Notes: generated by a model from the sequence alone, not told the origin. Counted from the stretch's first letter, positions 17,424 to 26,283 are shown. The stretch is 64,000 bases of DNA from Microthrixaceae bacterium (GCA_011523825.1 WTFX01000029.1:31820-95819); one strand, 5' to 3'. Numbers and translations: made by a program.

Positions 17424-18629
17424 CTACCAGATGGCGCCGGCGACGCGCAGGTCGACCACGTCGTCGTCGCTGTAGCCCAGCTCGGCCAGAATCTCGTCGG
17501 TGTGCTCGCCGTAGTCGGCGGCGGCACCACGTGCTCCCCGGAACTCGTCCACATCGAACAACGCCGGCGGGCCGACGAAGCCGTCGTCGAAGGTCACCAG
17601 GTACTCATTGGCCAGGATGTCGTCGTTGGCCGCGAGATCTTCGACTCGGTTGACGGGCGACACCCATGCGCCGCTGCCTCGGATGGCCCGCCACCACCTA
17701 TCGGTGGAGCCGGTCTTCATGTGCTCCGCAAACAGCGGTGCGAAATCGGCACGGTTTCGCACCACGTAGTCGAACGTGGCGAATCTGGGGTCCTCCAGCC
17801 ATGACTCGATGCCGACGGCGTGCGCCAGCCCTCGCCAATGCGCATCCTGCAGTGCCGCGATGGCGATCCATCCGTCGGAGGTCTCGTACACCGTGAACAG
17901 CGGGTTCCACCCGCTGCTGTGATCGAAGCGATCCATGCGCTGGCCGAGGTTCGCCGCGACGCCCACGGCTTGGCTGGTCAGCCACAGCAGCGCCTGCGTC
18001 TGTGACGTGCCCACCACGCAGCCCTTCCCGGTGCGCGCACGCTTCAGCAGCCCGGCCATCACCGCCGAGGCCATGTTGGTGCCGGTGAGGATGTCGCTCA
18101 GCGACCCCGGCGGGTAGGTGGGCGCCTCGGTGGGCGCGATCGCGTCCATGAATCCGGCGTGGGCCATGCCGACGGTGTCCTGGCAGAGATCGTCGGCCAG
18201 CTCGCCGCGCAAGCCGAAGCCGCCTCCCCGGCAGTACACGAGCTGCGGGTTCAGCGCCATCAGGGTCTCGGTGTCCGCGCCGTAGGGCGCCAGCCCGGAG
18301 TCGCGCAGGTTGGTGATGAACGCGTCCGCCCCGCGCACCAGGCGTTCGAAGACCGGTCGTCCGGCGTCGGAGGCGATGTCCAGCGCGAGCGCCCGCTTGT
18401 TGCGGTTCAGCGAGGCGTAGAGCCACTCCCGGCCCCGCTCGTCGAAGGTCACGCCGAACACGCTCGCGAAGCTGCGCATGTAGTCGGCCTGGCCGACCTG
18501 CTCGATCTTGATGACATCGGCGCCGAGCGATGCCAGCGTGAGCCCGCCCGTCGGGCCCTGCACATACATCGTCAGCTCCACAACCCGGACGCCGGCGAGC
18601 GGAGCTTCTGCGGCAGTCTCGTCTGGCAT
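17424..18629 (-). CDS. CaiB/BaiF family III CoA-transferase
   Basis: 401-aa family III acyl-CoA transferase. The N-terminal LAGVRVVELTMYVQGP and IKIEQVG blocks are typical, and the catalytic aspartate that forms the acyl anhydride is D179 in SDILTG. The family works as an interlaced dimer, moving CoA between carboxylic acids. ATG 18629 is chosen because GGAGGG lies just upstream; a frame extension to 18710 is rejected. Divergent from the dienoyl-CoA isomerase-like gene, suggesting joint use in acyl-CoA catabolism. Confidence 0.9.
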   Translation of the reverse strand: MPDETAAEAPLAGVRVVELTMYVQGPTGGLTLASLGADVIKIEQVGQADYMRSFASVFGVTFDERGREWLYASLNRNKRALALDIASDAGRPVFERLVRGADAFITNLRDSGLAPYGADTETLMALNPQLVYCRGGGFGLRGELADDLCQDTVGMAHAGFMDAIAPTEAPTYPPGSLSDILTGTNMASAVMAGLLKRARTGKGCVVGTSQTQALLWLTSQAVGVAANLGQRMDRFDHSSGWNPLFTVYETSDGWIAIAALQDAHWRGLAHAVGIESWLEDPRFATFDYVVRNRADFAPLFAEHMKTGSTDRWWRAIRGSGAWVSPVNRVEDLAANDDILANEYLVTFDDGFVGPPALFDVDEFRGARGAAADYGEHTDEILAELGYSDDDVVDLRVAGAIW

Positions 18630-18727
18630 CGACCCTCCAGCCTCCGGCTGCATATCGAAGCAGGCTGGCCGTCCACGCGCTTGACTTGTGCGAGCGCTCA
18701 CGAGACGCACGACAGAAGGACGAGCCG

Positions 18728-19606
18728 ATGACCGGATCCGACTACACCTGCTTCGACGTCGAGGTCAGCGACCATGTCGCACACCTCGTCATGAAGCGCC
18801 CAGAGAAGGCCAACTCGATGATCGCCGAGTTCTGGACCGAACTGCCGAGCATCGTCGACGACGTCTCTGCCGGCAGCGATGCACGAGTCGTGGTGCTGTC
18901 CGCGGTCGGTCGCCACTTCTGCTCGGGCATGGACCTGTCGGTGTTCGGCAGCTTCGACGTGTCCGGCGGCGCAGCCAGCGCCGACAGCTCCCCGGACCGC
19001 GCGCACGGCAGCCGGCGGCGGGCTCAGTTCCGCACCGGCGTGCTGCGCGCCCAGACCACCATGAACGCACTGGAGAACAGCCGGCTGCCGGTCATCGCCG
19101 CCATCCAGGGCGCGTGCGTGGGCGGCGGCGTCGACATGGTCTCGGCCTGCGACCTGCGATACGCCACCAGCGATGCGTTCTTCAGCATCCAGGAGATCAA
19201 CATCGGCATGACCGCGGATGTGGGAACGCTGCAGCGCATGCCCAAGCTGGTTCCCGAGGGCGTCGTCCGCGAGCTGGCCTTTACCGGTCGCCGCATGGGG
19301 GCCGAAGAAGCGCTCGACCGGGGCTTCGTCAACGCCGTCTACGACGACCACGATTCGATGATGGACGCCGTGGCCGACGTGGCGGCGCAGATCGCCTCCA
19401 AGAGCCCGATGGCCATCTGGGGAACCAAGCAGACCATGAACTACAGCCGCGATCACTCGGTGGCCGATGGGCTCGAGTACATCGCGGTGTGGAACGCGGC
19501 AATGTTCGACACCGACGACATGGGCGAAGCGTTCCGTGCACAGATGGACCACCGCGATCCCGACTACCCCGACCACAGCTCGCTGCACCACGGGCTCGGC
19601 GCCTGA
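18728..19606 (+). CDS. Enoyl-CoA hydratase/isomerase family, delta3,5-delta2,4-dienoyl-CoA isomerase-like
   Basis: Crotonase-fold protein, 292 aa, start chosen at ATG 18728 behind GAAGGA. The oxyanion-hole segments are FCSGMDLSVF and GACVGGGVD. Catalytic positions match the dienoyl-CoA isomerase (ECH1) signature rather than hydratases: Asp136 in GGGVD, Glu156 in EINIG and Asp164 in ADVGTLQR. Such enzymes shift conjugated double bonds during beta-oxidation of unsaturated fatty acids with odd-numbered double bonds. The N-terminal half has a Gly/Ser-rich insert (about 78-98). Neighbours are a CoA transferase (divergent) and an MBL hydrolase (downstream). Confidence 0.88.
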   Translation: MTGSDYTCFDVEVSDHVAHLVMKRPEKANSMIAEFWTELPSIVDDVSAGSDARVVVLSAVGRHFCSGMDLSVFGSFDVSGGAASADSSPDRAHGSRRRAQFRTGVLRAQTTMNALENSRLPVIAAIQGACVGGGVDMVSACDLRYATSDAFFSIQEINIGMTADVGTLQRMPKLVPEGVVRELAFTGRRMGAEEALDRGFVNAVYDDHDSMMDAVADVAAQIASKSPMAIWGTKQTMNYSRDHSVADGLEYIAVWNAAMFDTDDMGEAFRAQMDHRDPDYPDHSSLHHGLGA

Positions 19607-19609
19607 CAA

Positions 19610-19693
19610 GGCGCGCAGGAGATACAGCGCATGACAAAGCGCGCAGGAAACACAGCGCCTGAGGTGGCGCGCAGGAGACTCAGCGCATGACGC
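19610..19693 (+). repeat. Triple 28-bp direct repeat carrying ribosome-binding sites
   Basis: Three adjacent 28-bp units (19610-19637, 19638-19665, 19666-19693) share a GGCGCGCAGGAG...CAGCGCATGA plan. Each unit carries AGGA(G/A)A followed by AGCGC and ATG or CTG. The third unit supplies the ribosome site and start codon of the MBL gene. The last ~13 bases of the preceding gene (CGGCGCCTGACAA) resemble the unit end, hinting that the array grew from that junction. Confidence 0.85.
19631..19690 (+). CDS. Possible 19-codon upstream ORF (leader peptide)
   Basis: The start codon of repeat unit 1 (ATG 19631, behind AGGAGA) opens a short frame of 19 codons through units 2 and 3, ending in a TGA (19688-19690) that overlaps the downstream ATG at 19687 (ATGA). 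The predicted peptide is basic (MTKRAGNTAPEVARRRLSA). Its own ribosome site and the overlap make translational coupling plausible, but the frame may simply be a by-product of the repeat. Confidence 0.4.
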   Translation: MTKRAGNTAPEVARRRLSA

Positions 19694-20457
19694 AACTCTC
19701 ATTGGTGCCGCTCGAGTGCGGCTGGCTGTCGACCGCGACGGCGTCCGTCATCGCCGATGCTCCCGGCAATGTGCGGTTGCCGATCCCGAGCTGGCTGGTG
19801 CGCCATCCCAGCGGCCAGACGCTGGTGTTCGACACCGGCATGCACCCCCAGGTGCAGGAAGGCGTGGGCGCCCGCTACCCACTGCTCGCGAAGTCCTTTG
19901 AGGCGGACTACTCGGCTGACGACGAAGTCTCGGCACGGCTGGAAAGCGTCGACGTGGATCCGGCCGAGCTGACGTTCGCCATCTTCAGCCACCTGCACTT
20001 CGACCACTGCGGCGGCACCGAGCTGCTGCCCAACGCCCGGCTCATCTGCCAGCGGGCCGAGTGGGAGTCGGGGCATCACCCCAAGCTCATCGAGCACGAG
20101 GTGTACAAGCCCGAGGACTTCGACCTCGGTCACGACGTGCTGCTCATCGAAGGCGAGCACGACGTGTTCGGCGACGGCTCGGTGACCTGCATTCCCACGC
20201 CGGGGCACACCGCAGGCCACCAGTCACTGCGCGTGGAACTGGACAGCGGCCCCGTGGTGCTGACCGGCGACTGCGTCTACTGGGAGGACGTGCTGGACCG
20301 GATGCTGCTGCCGCCGTTCGGCTTCAACCACGACATGCAGCTCGAATCGATGCGACGGCTGAAGTCGATGCGCGACGACGAGGGCTGCCGCTTGCTCTAC
20401 GGGCACGACGACACCCAGTGGGCCACGCTGCCCCACGAAGGGATCGGGCTGACCTAG
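19687..20457 (+). CDS. Metallo-beta-lactamase-fold hydrolase (lactonase-like)
   Basis: 256-aa MBL-fold enzyme with the dinuclear zinc motif HLHFDHCGG (near residues 105-113), a further histidine in TPGHTAGHQ, an Asp in LTGDCVYW and the final His in LYGHDD. Overall it resembles the AttM/AiiA N-acyl-homoserine-lactonase branch and other lactone hydrolases. The active substrate is unknown. Its start lies inside the third 28-bp repeat and overlaps the stop of a small upstream ORF. Confidence 0.85.
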   Translation: MTQLSLVPLECGWLSTATASVIADAPGNVRLPIPSWLVRHPSGQTLVFDTGMHPQVQEGVGARYPLLAKSFEADYSADDEVSARLESVDVDPAELTFAIFSHLHFDHCGGTELLPNARLICQRAEWESGHHPKLIEHEVYKPEDFDLGHDVLLIEGEHDVFGDGSVTCIPTPGHTAGHQSLRVELDSGPVVLTGDCVYWEDVLDRMLLPPFGFNHDMQLESMRRLKSMRDDEGCRLLYGHDDTQWATLPHEGIGLT

Positions 20458-20486
20458 CCCCCCTCCCCGCCGCCAGCGCGCGAGCG

Positions 20487-20741
20487 TCAGCCGAGCAGGC
20501 TGATGTACAGCGGGACCCAGATCGGCACCATGAAGGCCGCCATCGTCAGCAGCAGCGTCCGAGTCTGACGGGTGATCGCGCTGTCGATGGTGGCGCGCAT
20601 CTCGACGAGGTCGACCTTGGTGGCGAGAGAGTCGGTGCCGTCGGGAATGATGGTCTTCATGAGCGTGGCAGCGGGCCCTTCTCCCAGCTTGTCGACCAGC
20701 GTGTTCACCAAGGTAGTCCGTTCAAGTTCGTCGATAGCCAC
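20487..20741 (-). CDS. Small membrane-anchored hypothetical protein
   Basis: 84 aa from GTG 20741, chosen because AGGAGG lies 5 nt upstream; a longer start at ATG 20807 lacks a ribosome site and runs through an inverted repeat. The C-terminal ~25 residues (TLLLTMAAFMVPIWVPLYI) form one transmembrane helix, preceded by a charged helical stretch (LATKVDLVEMRATID). The plan resembles small coiled-coil/tail-anchored proteins with a DUF1640-like feel, but this is only a resemblance. Function unknown. Confidence 0.65.
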   Translation of the reverse strand: MAIDELERTTLVNTLVDKLGEGPAATLMKTIIPDGTDSLATKVDLVEMRATIDSAITRQTRTLLLTMAAFMVPIWVPLYISLLG

Positions 20742-20783
20742 GAGGTCCTCCTCGGCCGTATTCCCAGCGGGACCCGGACTGTA

Positions 20784-20820
20784 GACATGAATTTTGTGAG
20801 ATTCCATTGGATTTCATGTC
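20784..20820. promoter_or_regulatory. 8-bp-arm inverted repeat in an AT-rich upstream region
   Basis: GACATGAA (20784-20791) and TTCATGTC (20813-20820) are perfect 8-bp inverted arms separated by 21 nt, in a locally AT-rich stretch about 45-80 nt upstream of the small membrane-protein start. The layout suits a dimeric repressor operator or a hairpin in the 5' leader. No matching regulator is adjacent. Confidence 0.45.
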
Positions 20821-20889
20821 AGTACCGACTGCAGCTCCAGCTTGCCTCGGACCTGTGAGACGGCTGAGCGCCCAGATTTGGCTGCCGGA

Positions 20890-21915
20890 CTAGGCCGGCG
20901 GGTCGACGCGGTAGAAGCGGCGCGCCGTGCCGGCGAACAGGTCCGCGCGCTCGGCGGCGGTGTAGCCCGCTTGGTCGCAGATCCGCTGGAACGCGTTGAA
21001 CAGCACGGTGTACGAGCAGCCCTGTTTGTCGACGGGGAAGTTGCTCTCGAACATGCAGCGATCAGGGCCGAAGGTCTCGATGCAGTGGCGGATGTCGTCG
21101 CTCCAGGTTGCTGCGACGTGCTCCGACGACGGAGCTTGGGGCAGGCGCTTGAAGCCGACGCCGTAGATGCTCATGCCGATGCCGCCCACCTTGACGGTGA
21201 CCTGCGGGTGGCTGGCCAGCGCCTCGAGCGCCGGTCGCACGACGGCACGCACCTCGTCTCGGCGGTCGGCGTAGGGGCCGATGCCCAGCGGGCCGCCGAG
21301 ATGATCGAGCACAACGGGCGTGTCGGGGACAGCATGAGCCAACTCAACAAGCTCAGCGACCTGGGTGTGGAACATCCAGCCGTCGAAACTGAAGCCCATC
21401 CGGCCCAGCGTTGCGTAGCCCGCCCGGAAGTCCAGGTCCGCGAGCAGTTCGGGCGGCGGCTTGGTGTGGCTCTCGCGGATCTGGTCGCTGCCGTCCCAGG
21501 CATTGGCGTGGCGGATGCCGCGGAACAGCCCCTCGCCTGCCTCGTCGTGTGCGGCCAGCACCTCTTCGACGGCGTTGCCGAGCGTCAGGTCCGCGAAGCT
21601 GACGATGGCCGAGATCGTCGCACCGTCGGCTTCGGCAGAGACCGCCGCCTGCTCGCGGACGAATTCGGTCTCGCCGACCGGCCGCAGGTGCTCGGGCCCG
21701 CTGGTGTAGTAACCGGCGGCACACTCCACGAACACGGTCTGTGTGACGTTGTGACCCGCGCCGGTATCAGCGTGCAGCTCCGGCACGAGATACGTGCCGG
21801 CGGGGAAGTCCCACAGGTGATGGTGCGGGTCGACGATCTCCTCATCGGCGTCGACCGGTTGCTCAACGGTGGCTGCGAGCCATGCGTCCTTCTCGCTTGC
21901 AGTCTCATCGGCCAT
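20890..21915 (-). CDS. Amidohydrolase-2 family (COG3618-like) hydrolase
   Basis: 341-aa TIM-barrel hydrolase. The metal-site motif DPHHHLWD (near 29-36) and the later LDHLGGP and FESNFPVD segments are those of the COG3618 branch, which contains 2-pyrone-4,6-dicarboxylate lactonase and sugar lactonases. A lactone substrate is therefore plausible but not proven. It is the second amidohydrolase in this accessory region. The start ATG 21915 opens with an acidic tail. Confidence 0.85.
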   Translation of the reverse strand: MADETASEKDAWLAATVEQPVDADEEIVDPHHHLWDFPAGTYLVPELHADTGAGHNVTQTVFVECAAGYYTSGPEHLRPVGETEFVREQAAVSAEADGATISAIVSFADLTLGNAVEEVLAAHDEAGEGLFRGIRHANAWDGSDQIRESHTKPPPELLADLDFRAGYATLGRMGFSFDGWMFHTQVAELVELAHAVPDTPVVLDHLGGPLGIGPYADRRDEVRAVVRPALEALASHPQVTVKVGGIGMSIYGVGFKRLPQAPSSEHVAATWSDDIRHCIETFGPDRCMFESNFPVDKQGCSYTVLFNAFQRICDQAGYTAAERADLFAGTARRFYRVDPPA

Positions 21916-22014
21916 CGATGCGTCCCCTTCGCCTTCGCCCAGACTCGCCGCACATTAGTTGCGCCCGCGAAAACGTCGCTCTGGCCTCGATCTGCAGTCG
22001 GGCCCCGTTGGCGC

Positions 22015-22587
22015 CTAGACGTAGTCCCAGGATTCGGTGGGCTCGAGGCCGTCAGGGGTGAGCTGCCACAACGACGGCGTGGCGACGCCGTCGGTGATGT
22101 CGAGATAGCCGACCGTGCCGAGCTGGGCACTGAGATTGCGGGGGAATGTCGGCGAGCCGGGGTTCACGCACAGCACGCCCGACAGCGTGTCGATGCGGTG
22201 CACGTGGGTGTCGCCGTACACGCATACGTCGAGCCGCACATCGGCACCGAAGTGCCGTTCAATGGCGTCGGCCACGGAGTAGAACGACAGCTCCGGCACC
22301 GGCAGGTGGTGGGTGAGGCCGATCCGCACGCCGTCGAACGTGTGCGCCCAGGCGTTGGCGAGCAATGGATGGTCGGGCTGGACATCGCGGCCCGACGAGC
22401 CGTCGTCGCCGTTGCCGCGGGCCGCCCAGGTAGGAGCGATCTCGTTGAGCCGGTCGACAACGGAGATGTCATAGATGTCGCCCGCGTGAAGGATGGCGTC
22501 GCAGCCCTCCATGGCCGCATAGGCCTCGGGCCACAGCTCTGGTGCCGCTTCGGGAATGTGAGTGTCGGAGATCAGCCCGATGCGCAT
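22015..22587 (-). CDS. YfcE/MJ0936-type metallophosphoesterase
   Basis: 190-aa calcineurin-like phosphoesterase. The dinuclear metal ligands are visible: DTH (8-10), GD (near 36-37), GNGDD (near 58), and GDTHVH replacing the usual GHTH (near 130), followed by NPGSPTFPR. The Gly-Asp substitution for Gly-His at the first position of the last motif is slightly unusual but keeps the T-H-x-H core. Small family members hydrolyse phosphodiesters in vitro; the physiological substrate is unknown. Confidence 0.9.
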   Translation of the reverse strand: MRIGLISDTHIPEAAPELWPEAYAAMEGCDAILHAGDIYDISVVDRLNEIAPTWAARGNGDDGSSGRDVQPDHPLLANAWAHTFDGVRIGLTHHLPVPELSFYSVADAIERHFGADVRLDVCVYGDTHVHRIDTLSGVLCVNPGSPTFPRNLSAQLGTVGYLDITDGVATPSLWQLTPDGLEPTESWDYV

Positions 22588-22706
22588 CCGACCACGCTAC
22601 GAGACCGGCCACCCTCTGGCTGAGCCGGGGACCTCGCTGCCAGCGGGTGAAGCGGGTTGATGCCGCATCAGCGAGGATGCGCGCTGCGGCGCTGCGGACC
22701 GTGTGC

Positions 22707-23633
22707 TCAATCGAAGCGGGCACCATCGGGCGGGCGGGCGCCATGCAGCCAGGCGTGCGCGTCAATTGTGCCTCGGCCAGCCGGCTGCACAATCTCCAGG
22801 CGCATGAGCCCATCCCTGGTCGCAACAGCGTCGCCCACGAGCGTGCCCGGTGAGACATCGAGCGCTGCACCGCGCGGCGGTTCGTACGTTGCCTCTGACG
22901 GCGTGTCGGCCGGTCTGCCCGAGCGGATGATGAAGCGCTGACCGTCGAGCGTCGTCCACGCGCCGCCGACCCGGATCTGGCGGTCGATGAAGGCCGACGG
23001 CTGTGACCAGTCGATCCGCCGGTCCTCCGTAGTGAGCTTGCGGGCGTAAGTCGGTGTGCCCGACTGGGGCTGCGGTGTGGGCAACCCTTCTGCGAGCGAT
23101 GCCGCGAGACGGGCTGCCCCCTCGCTGGCGAGACGCTCGCGCAGGCCCGCCGCTGTGTCGGCGGGGCCGATGGACACCTCGTGCTGCCAGTAGACGGGCC
23201 CCGTGTCGAGCGAGGGCTCCAGCGCCATGAGCGACACACCCGTGCGGTCGTCGCCTGCCAACAGCGCCCGCTCAACCGGAGCGGCGCCGCGCCAGCGAGG
23301 CAGGAGCGAGAAGTGCAGGTTGAGCATCGGGGTCGCCGCGAGCAGCTCGGCGGCTATGAGCTGCCCGAAAGCGACGACCACGGCACAGTCGGCGCCGCAC
23401 CTGGCGAGGTCGTCGGGCTCGTGGCTGACCGGCAAGCCGAGTCTGCTCGCAGCTGCCGCGACGGGGCTGGGTGCATTGCTGCCGCGCCTGCTGCGGCGAC
23501 GCGGGGCGCCGGTGACGACGACGGGGATCTCGAAGTCCGCCGCCGCGAGAGCGCGCAAAGCGGGCACGGCGTCGTCGGGTGTGCCCGCGAAGGCCACTCG
23601 ACTCAGTTGGTTTGGCGGCAGCGGCTGTGTCAC
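22707..23633 (-). CDS. fmt: Methionyl-tRNA formyltransferase
   Basis: Formylates initiator Met-tRNA using 10-formyl-THF. 308 aa from GTG 23633, chosen because GGGAGGG precedes it closely; the longer frame lacks a ribosome site. The N-terminal VAFAGTPDDAVPAL and the catalytic HFSLLPRWRGAAPVERAL (Asn/His/Asp site, with N in LNLHFS and D in LDTG) are intact, and the C-terminal OB-like tRNA-binding domain starts near residue 200. It follows def by 129 nt, the usual pairing of formylation and deformylation. Confidence 0.95.
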   Translation of the reverse strand: MTQPLPPNQLSRVAFAGTPDDAVPALRALAAADFEIPVVVTGAPRRRSRRGSNAPSPVAAAASRLGLPVSHEPDDLARCGADCAVVVAFGQLIAAELLAATPMLNLHFSLLPRWRGAAPVERALLAGDDRTGVSLMALEPSLDTGPVYWQHEVSIGPADTAAGLRERLASEGAARLAASLAEGLPTPQPQSGTPTYARKLTTEDRRIDWSQPSAFIDRQIRVGGAWTTLDGQRFIIRSGRPADTPSEATYEPPRGAALDVSPGTLVGDAVATRDGLMRLEIVQPAGRGTIDAHAWLHGARPPDGARFD

Positions 23634-23762
23634 GAGTCCCTCCCGACGCAGCGGCAGCGGCGGCTCATCGACCATGTGCGCAGACATGCCGCCGCTGGCG
23701 GGAGAACGGCGCAGAGAAGCGACAGATCACCAGCTTGACGCGCTGCGAGCCTCGGGAAGGCG

Positions 23763-24332
23763 TCAGCCGTCCGCTGCACTGCGGCCCACGAGCGGAACCG
23801 GACCGCTGGCCGCTGGGCCGTTCACGCCGGACTGCAGCTGCGCAAGCTGGGTGCGCCATTCGCGCAGGGCTTCCTTACGCTCGGCCTTCTCGAGATGATC
23901 GACAAGCAGAACCCCGTCGAGGTGGTCAAGCTCGTGCTGGAACAGCCGTGCCTGCAGCTCGTCGGCCTCGATGCTGACCTCGTTGCCGTCGAGGTCCAAG
24001 CCCACGACGTGCACCTGCTTCGGGCGCACGATGTCGAAGGTCAAACCCGGCACCGACAGGCATCCCTCGGTGTAGGTCCACTCGCCGTCGCTCTCGACGA
24101 TCTCAGGATTGATGAGCGTTTGGGGGCCGTCGCCCTCATAGAGGTCGAAGATGAACAGACGGCGCTGGATGCCCACCTGGGGGGCCGCGAGCCCGATGCC
24201 TTCGGCCTCGTACATGGCCGGCAGCATGTCGTCAACCATGCGCGCCACGCGGCCGTCGATGTCGGTGATCTCGGCAGCGCGCTGGCGCAGCACCGGATCG
24301 CCCATCAGCCGGATCTCGAACGTGCCTCCCAT
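23763..24332 (-). CDS. def: Peptide deformylase
   Basis: Removes the N-formyl group from nascent proteins. 189 aa with the three family motifs: GIGLAAPQVG (near 46-55), EGCLSVPG (near 90-97, Cys metal ligand) and QHELDHLDG (near 132-140, HExxH). A C-terminal tail of ~30 residues is dispensable-looking. Lies between priA (61 nt upstream) and fmt. Confidence 0.97.
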   Translation of the reverse strand: MGGTFEIRLMGDPVLRQRAAEITDIDGRVARMVDDMLPAMYEAEGIGLAAPQVGIQRRLFIFDLYEGDGPQTLINPEIVESDGEWTYTEGCLSVPGLTFDIVRPKQVHVVGLDLDGNEVSIEADELQARLFQHELDHLDGVLLVDHLEKAERKEALREWRTQLAQLQSGVNGPAASGPVPLVGRSAADG

Positions 24333-24393
24333 GGGCTTCGGAGGCTACCGACGCCATCTCGCGCCGCCCGATCGAGGTCTGCCCGCGCGGACG

Positions 24394-26283
24394 TCAGGCC
24401 CGCAGCGGGTCGACCGCAACTCGCATCCTGCCCGGGGGCCGCTCGGCAGCAGCCAAGGCATCCAGCAATGCGGCGCGATCGTCGCTACGGATGCGCCACG
24501 TCCCTTCCGCGGATCCGGCGATGTCCAGCAGGGCGGCGTGCGGGCCTGCGGAGAGCTGCTCGACGTATCCGGGAGCCGCGGCGCCAGAGACAAGTGCCCA
24601 CGCCGCTGCCGGGGGTTGGCGCATCTGGACACGACGTTCCCATTCGCCACGAACCCAGTCGCTCGGATCGGCTTCGGCTGCGGCGCTGAGCACCGGGTGG
24701 GCGGGCAGGCGGGTCTGCACCAGGATCCGACCGTCGCCCGAGCGCGGTCCGGCGAGCCGCGCAGCGCGCACCAGCAGTGCGAATGCCTCCTCTGCGGCGC
24801 GATAGCGAGGTGCCATGAGTTCCTGGTCGAAGTCCACGAAGGCCACTGCGTCGGCGGCCCGCACCCGGTGCAGCACGGCTTCGGTGCCGATGTAGAGCGG
24901 CGGCCTGCTGCCGGGCGGCCCGTGCGCATCGCCCGCGCGTCCGTCGGCGCCGGTGGCGATGTCTGCGGCAGTGGCGGCCGCATCGCCCACCACCTGAATG
25001 ACCGGTCGCAACGCCAGGCGCTCCATCTCTTCGGCAACGCCCTTGACGCCGACGCGGGCACGACGGAACTTCGTCGCACCGCATGACTCGCACACTGCCG
25101 GCCGCGCCTCGCCCGTGTCGGGATCGGTGAATTGCTGCTTGTCCAATCGCAGCGCACGGCCCGAATGCGGCGAGACCGCCAGCTCGCCGCACGAATTGCA
25201 GAAGGCGAGGCGCGCCCGTCCCGTGCGGTTCAGCACACAGACCACGACGGCGTCGCTGCGCAGCAGTTCGGCGAGGGCTTCGCCGCACCACTCTCCCGTC
25301 GCGGGGTCATCGTCGCGGCGGTCGGCGACCTGCAGCCGCGGCCAGGCGTCACGCTCGGCGGGCCGCGGTTCGGCGATCACCGTCACGCTTGCGGGCTCGT
25401 CCGTCGCCGGCTGGGGAGCTGCCATGTCTGCAGCGATCGGATCGGCAACAGCCTGTCCGGCCAGCACGAAGGCGTCCGGAGACGGCATCGGCCCGACGAG
25501 CAGGCAGTGCGTCCCGTCGCGCCGGGCACGCTCGACCGCCACATCACGGGCGTTCCAGGTGGGCGCTGCCTCGGATTGGTAGGCCTCGTCGTGCTCGTCG
25601 AGCACCAGCACCGCGTCAAGCTGCCCGCACGGCACCCATACAGCGGCCCGGGTCCCCACGATGACATGTGCCGCGACTGCCCCTGCCCAGTCGCGTGGAG
25701 CCAATGACGTCGACACGCCCGCCCGGCGCAACCGGCCCGCGAGCCTGGCCGCCCACGCCACAGTGGGAACAAGCACGAGCGAGCGGCCGCGCCGCAGTGC
25801 CTCGATGACCAGCGGCCACTCATCGGCGCACGGTCCCAGCCGAGCCACGCGGGGCATCGGCGGGTCAGTCGTCCACGCTTCCCGCACCCAGTCCGCCGTG
25901 CCAGCCAACTCGGGCGAGGAGAGGTGCGGCCAGGTCGCAGGCTCGCTCGGCACTCCGGCGACAGCGCGATCGGGGCTGGCGGTCCGCAAGAAGTGAGCCC
26001 GGGTGCCAGCCCAGCGCCACGCGGCCCACTTCGCCAGATCGACCACATGCGGCGGCGGGCCGACACCGACGATGCCGCTGATCGGCGCCAACTCCCGACC
26101 GCTGGGCATGGGCGCGTCCAGCTCGGTGACCCACCCCCGCAGACGGCGGCGGTTCAGCACGACTCGGACAATCGTGCCGACGGCGACCGGCACCCGCCCA
26201 GCAGCCAGCTCGGGCGGCAGCAAGTACGTGAATTCGCGGTCGATGGCCGGCTCGTCTACCAGCACTTGCACCGCTTGCCGCAT
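24394..26283 (-). CDS. priA: Primosomal protein N' (degenerate actinobacterial PriA)
   Basis: 629 aa. The N-terminal DNA-binding domain begins VQVLVDEPAIDREFTY. A DEHDEAYQSE motif (Walker B-like) is present, but the Walker A GxGKT expected near residue 165 is absent (the stretch reads ARLGPCADEWPLV), so ATP-driven helicase activity is doubtful, as noted for other actinobacterial PriA proteins. The zinc module is reduced: two CxxC pairs (CNSC and CESC) remain where PriA normally has four. It sits between metK and def, the conserved context. Replication-restart loading may be structural rather than helicase-driven. Confidence 0.9.
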   Translation of the reverse strand: MRQAVQVLVDEPAIDREFTYLLPPELAAGRVPVAVGTIVRVVLNRRRLRGWVTELDAPMPSGRELAPISGIVGVGPPPHVVDLAKWAAWRWAGTRAHFLRTASPDRAVAGVPSEPATWPHLSSPELAGTADWVREAWTTDPPMPRVARLGPCADEWPLVIEALRRGRSLVLVPTVAWAARLAGRLRRAGVSTSLAPRDWAGAVAAHVIVGTRAAVWVPCGQLDAVLVLDEHDEAYQSEAAPTWNARDVAVERARRDGTHCLLVGPMPSPDAFVLAGQAVADPIAADMAAPQPATDEPASVTVIAEPRPAERDAWPRLQVADRRDDDPATGEWCGEALAELLRSDAVVVCVLNRTGRARLAFCNSCGELAVSPHSGRALRLDKQQFTDPDTGEARPAVCESCGATKFRRARVGVKGVAEEMERLALRPVIQVVGDAAATAADIATGADGRAGDAHGPPGSRPPLYIGTEAVLHRVRAADAVAFVDFDQELMAPRYRAAEEAFALLVRAARLAGPRSGDGRILVQTRLPAHPVLSAAAEADPSDWVRGEWERRVQMRQPPAAAWALVSGAAAPGYVEQLSAGPHAALLDIAGSAEGTWRIRSDDRAALLDALAAAERPPGRMRVAVDPLRA

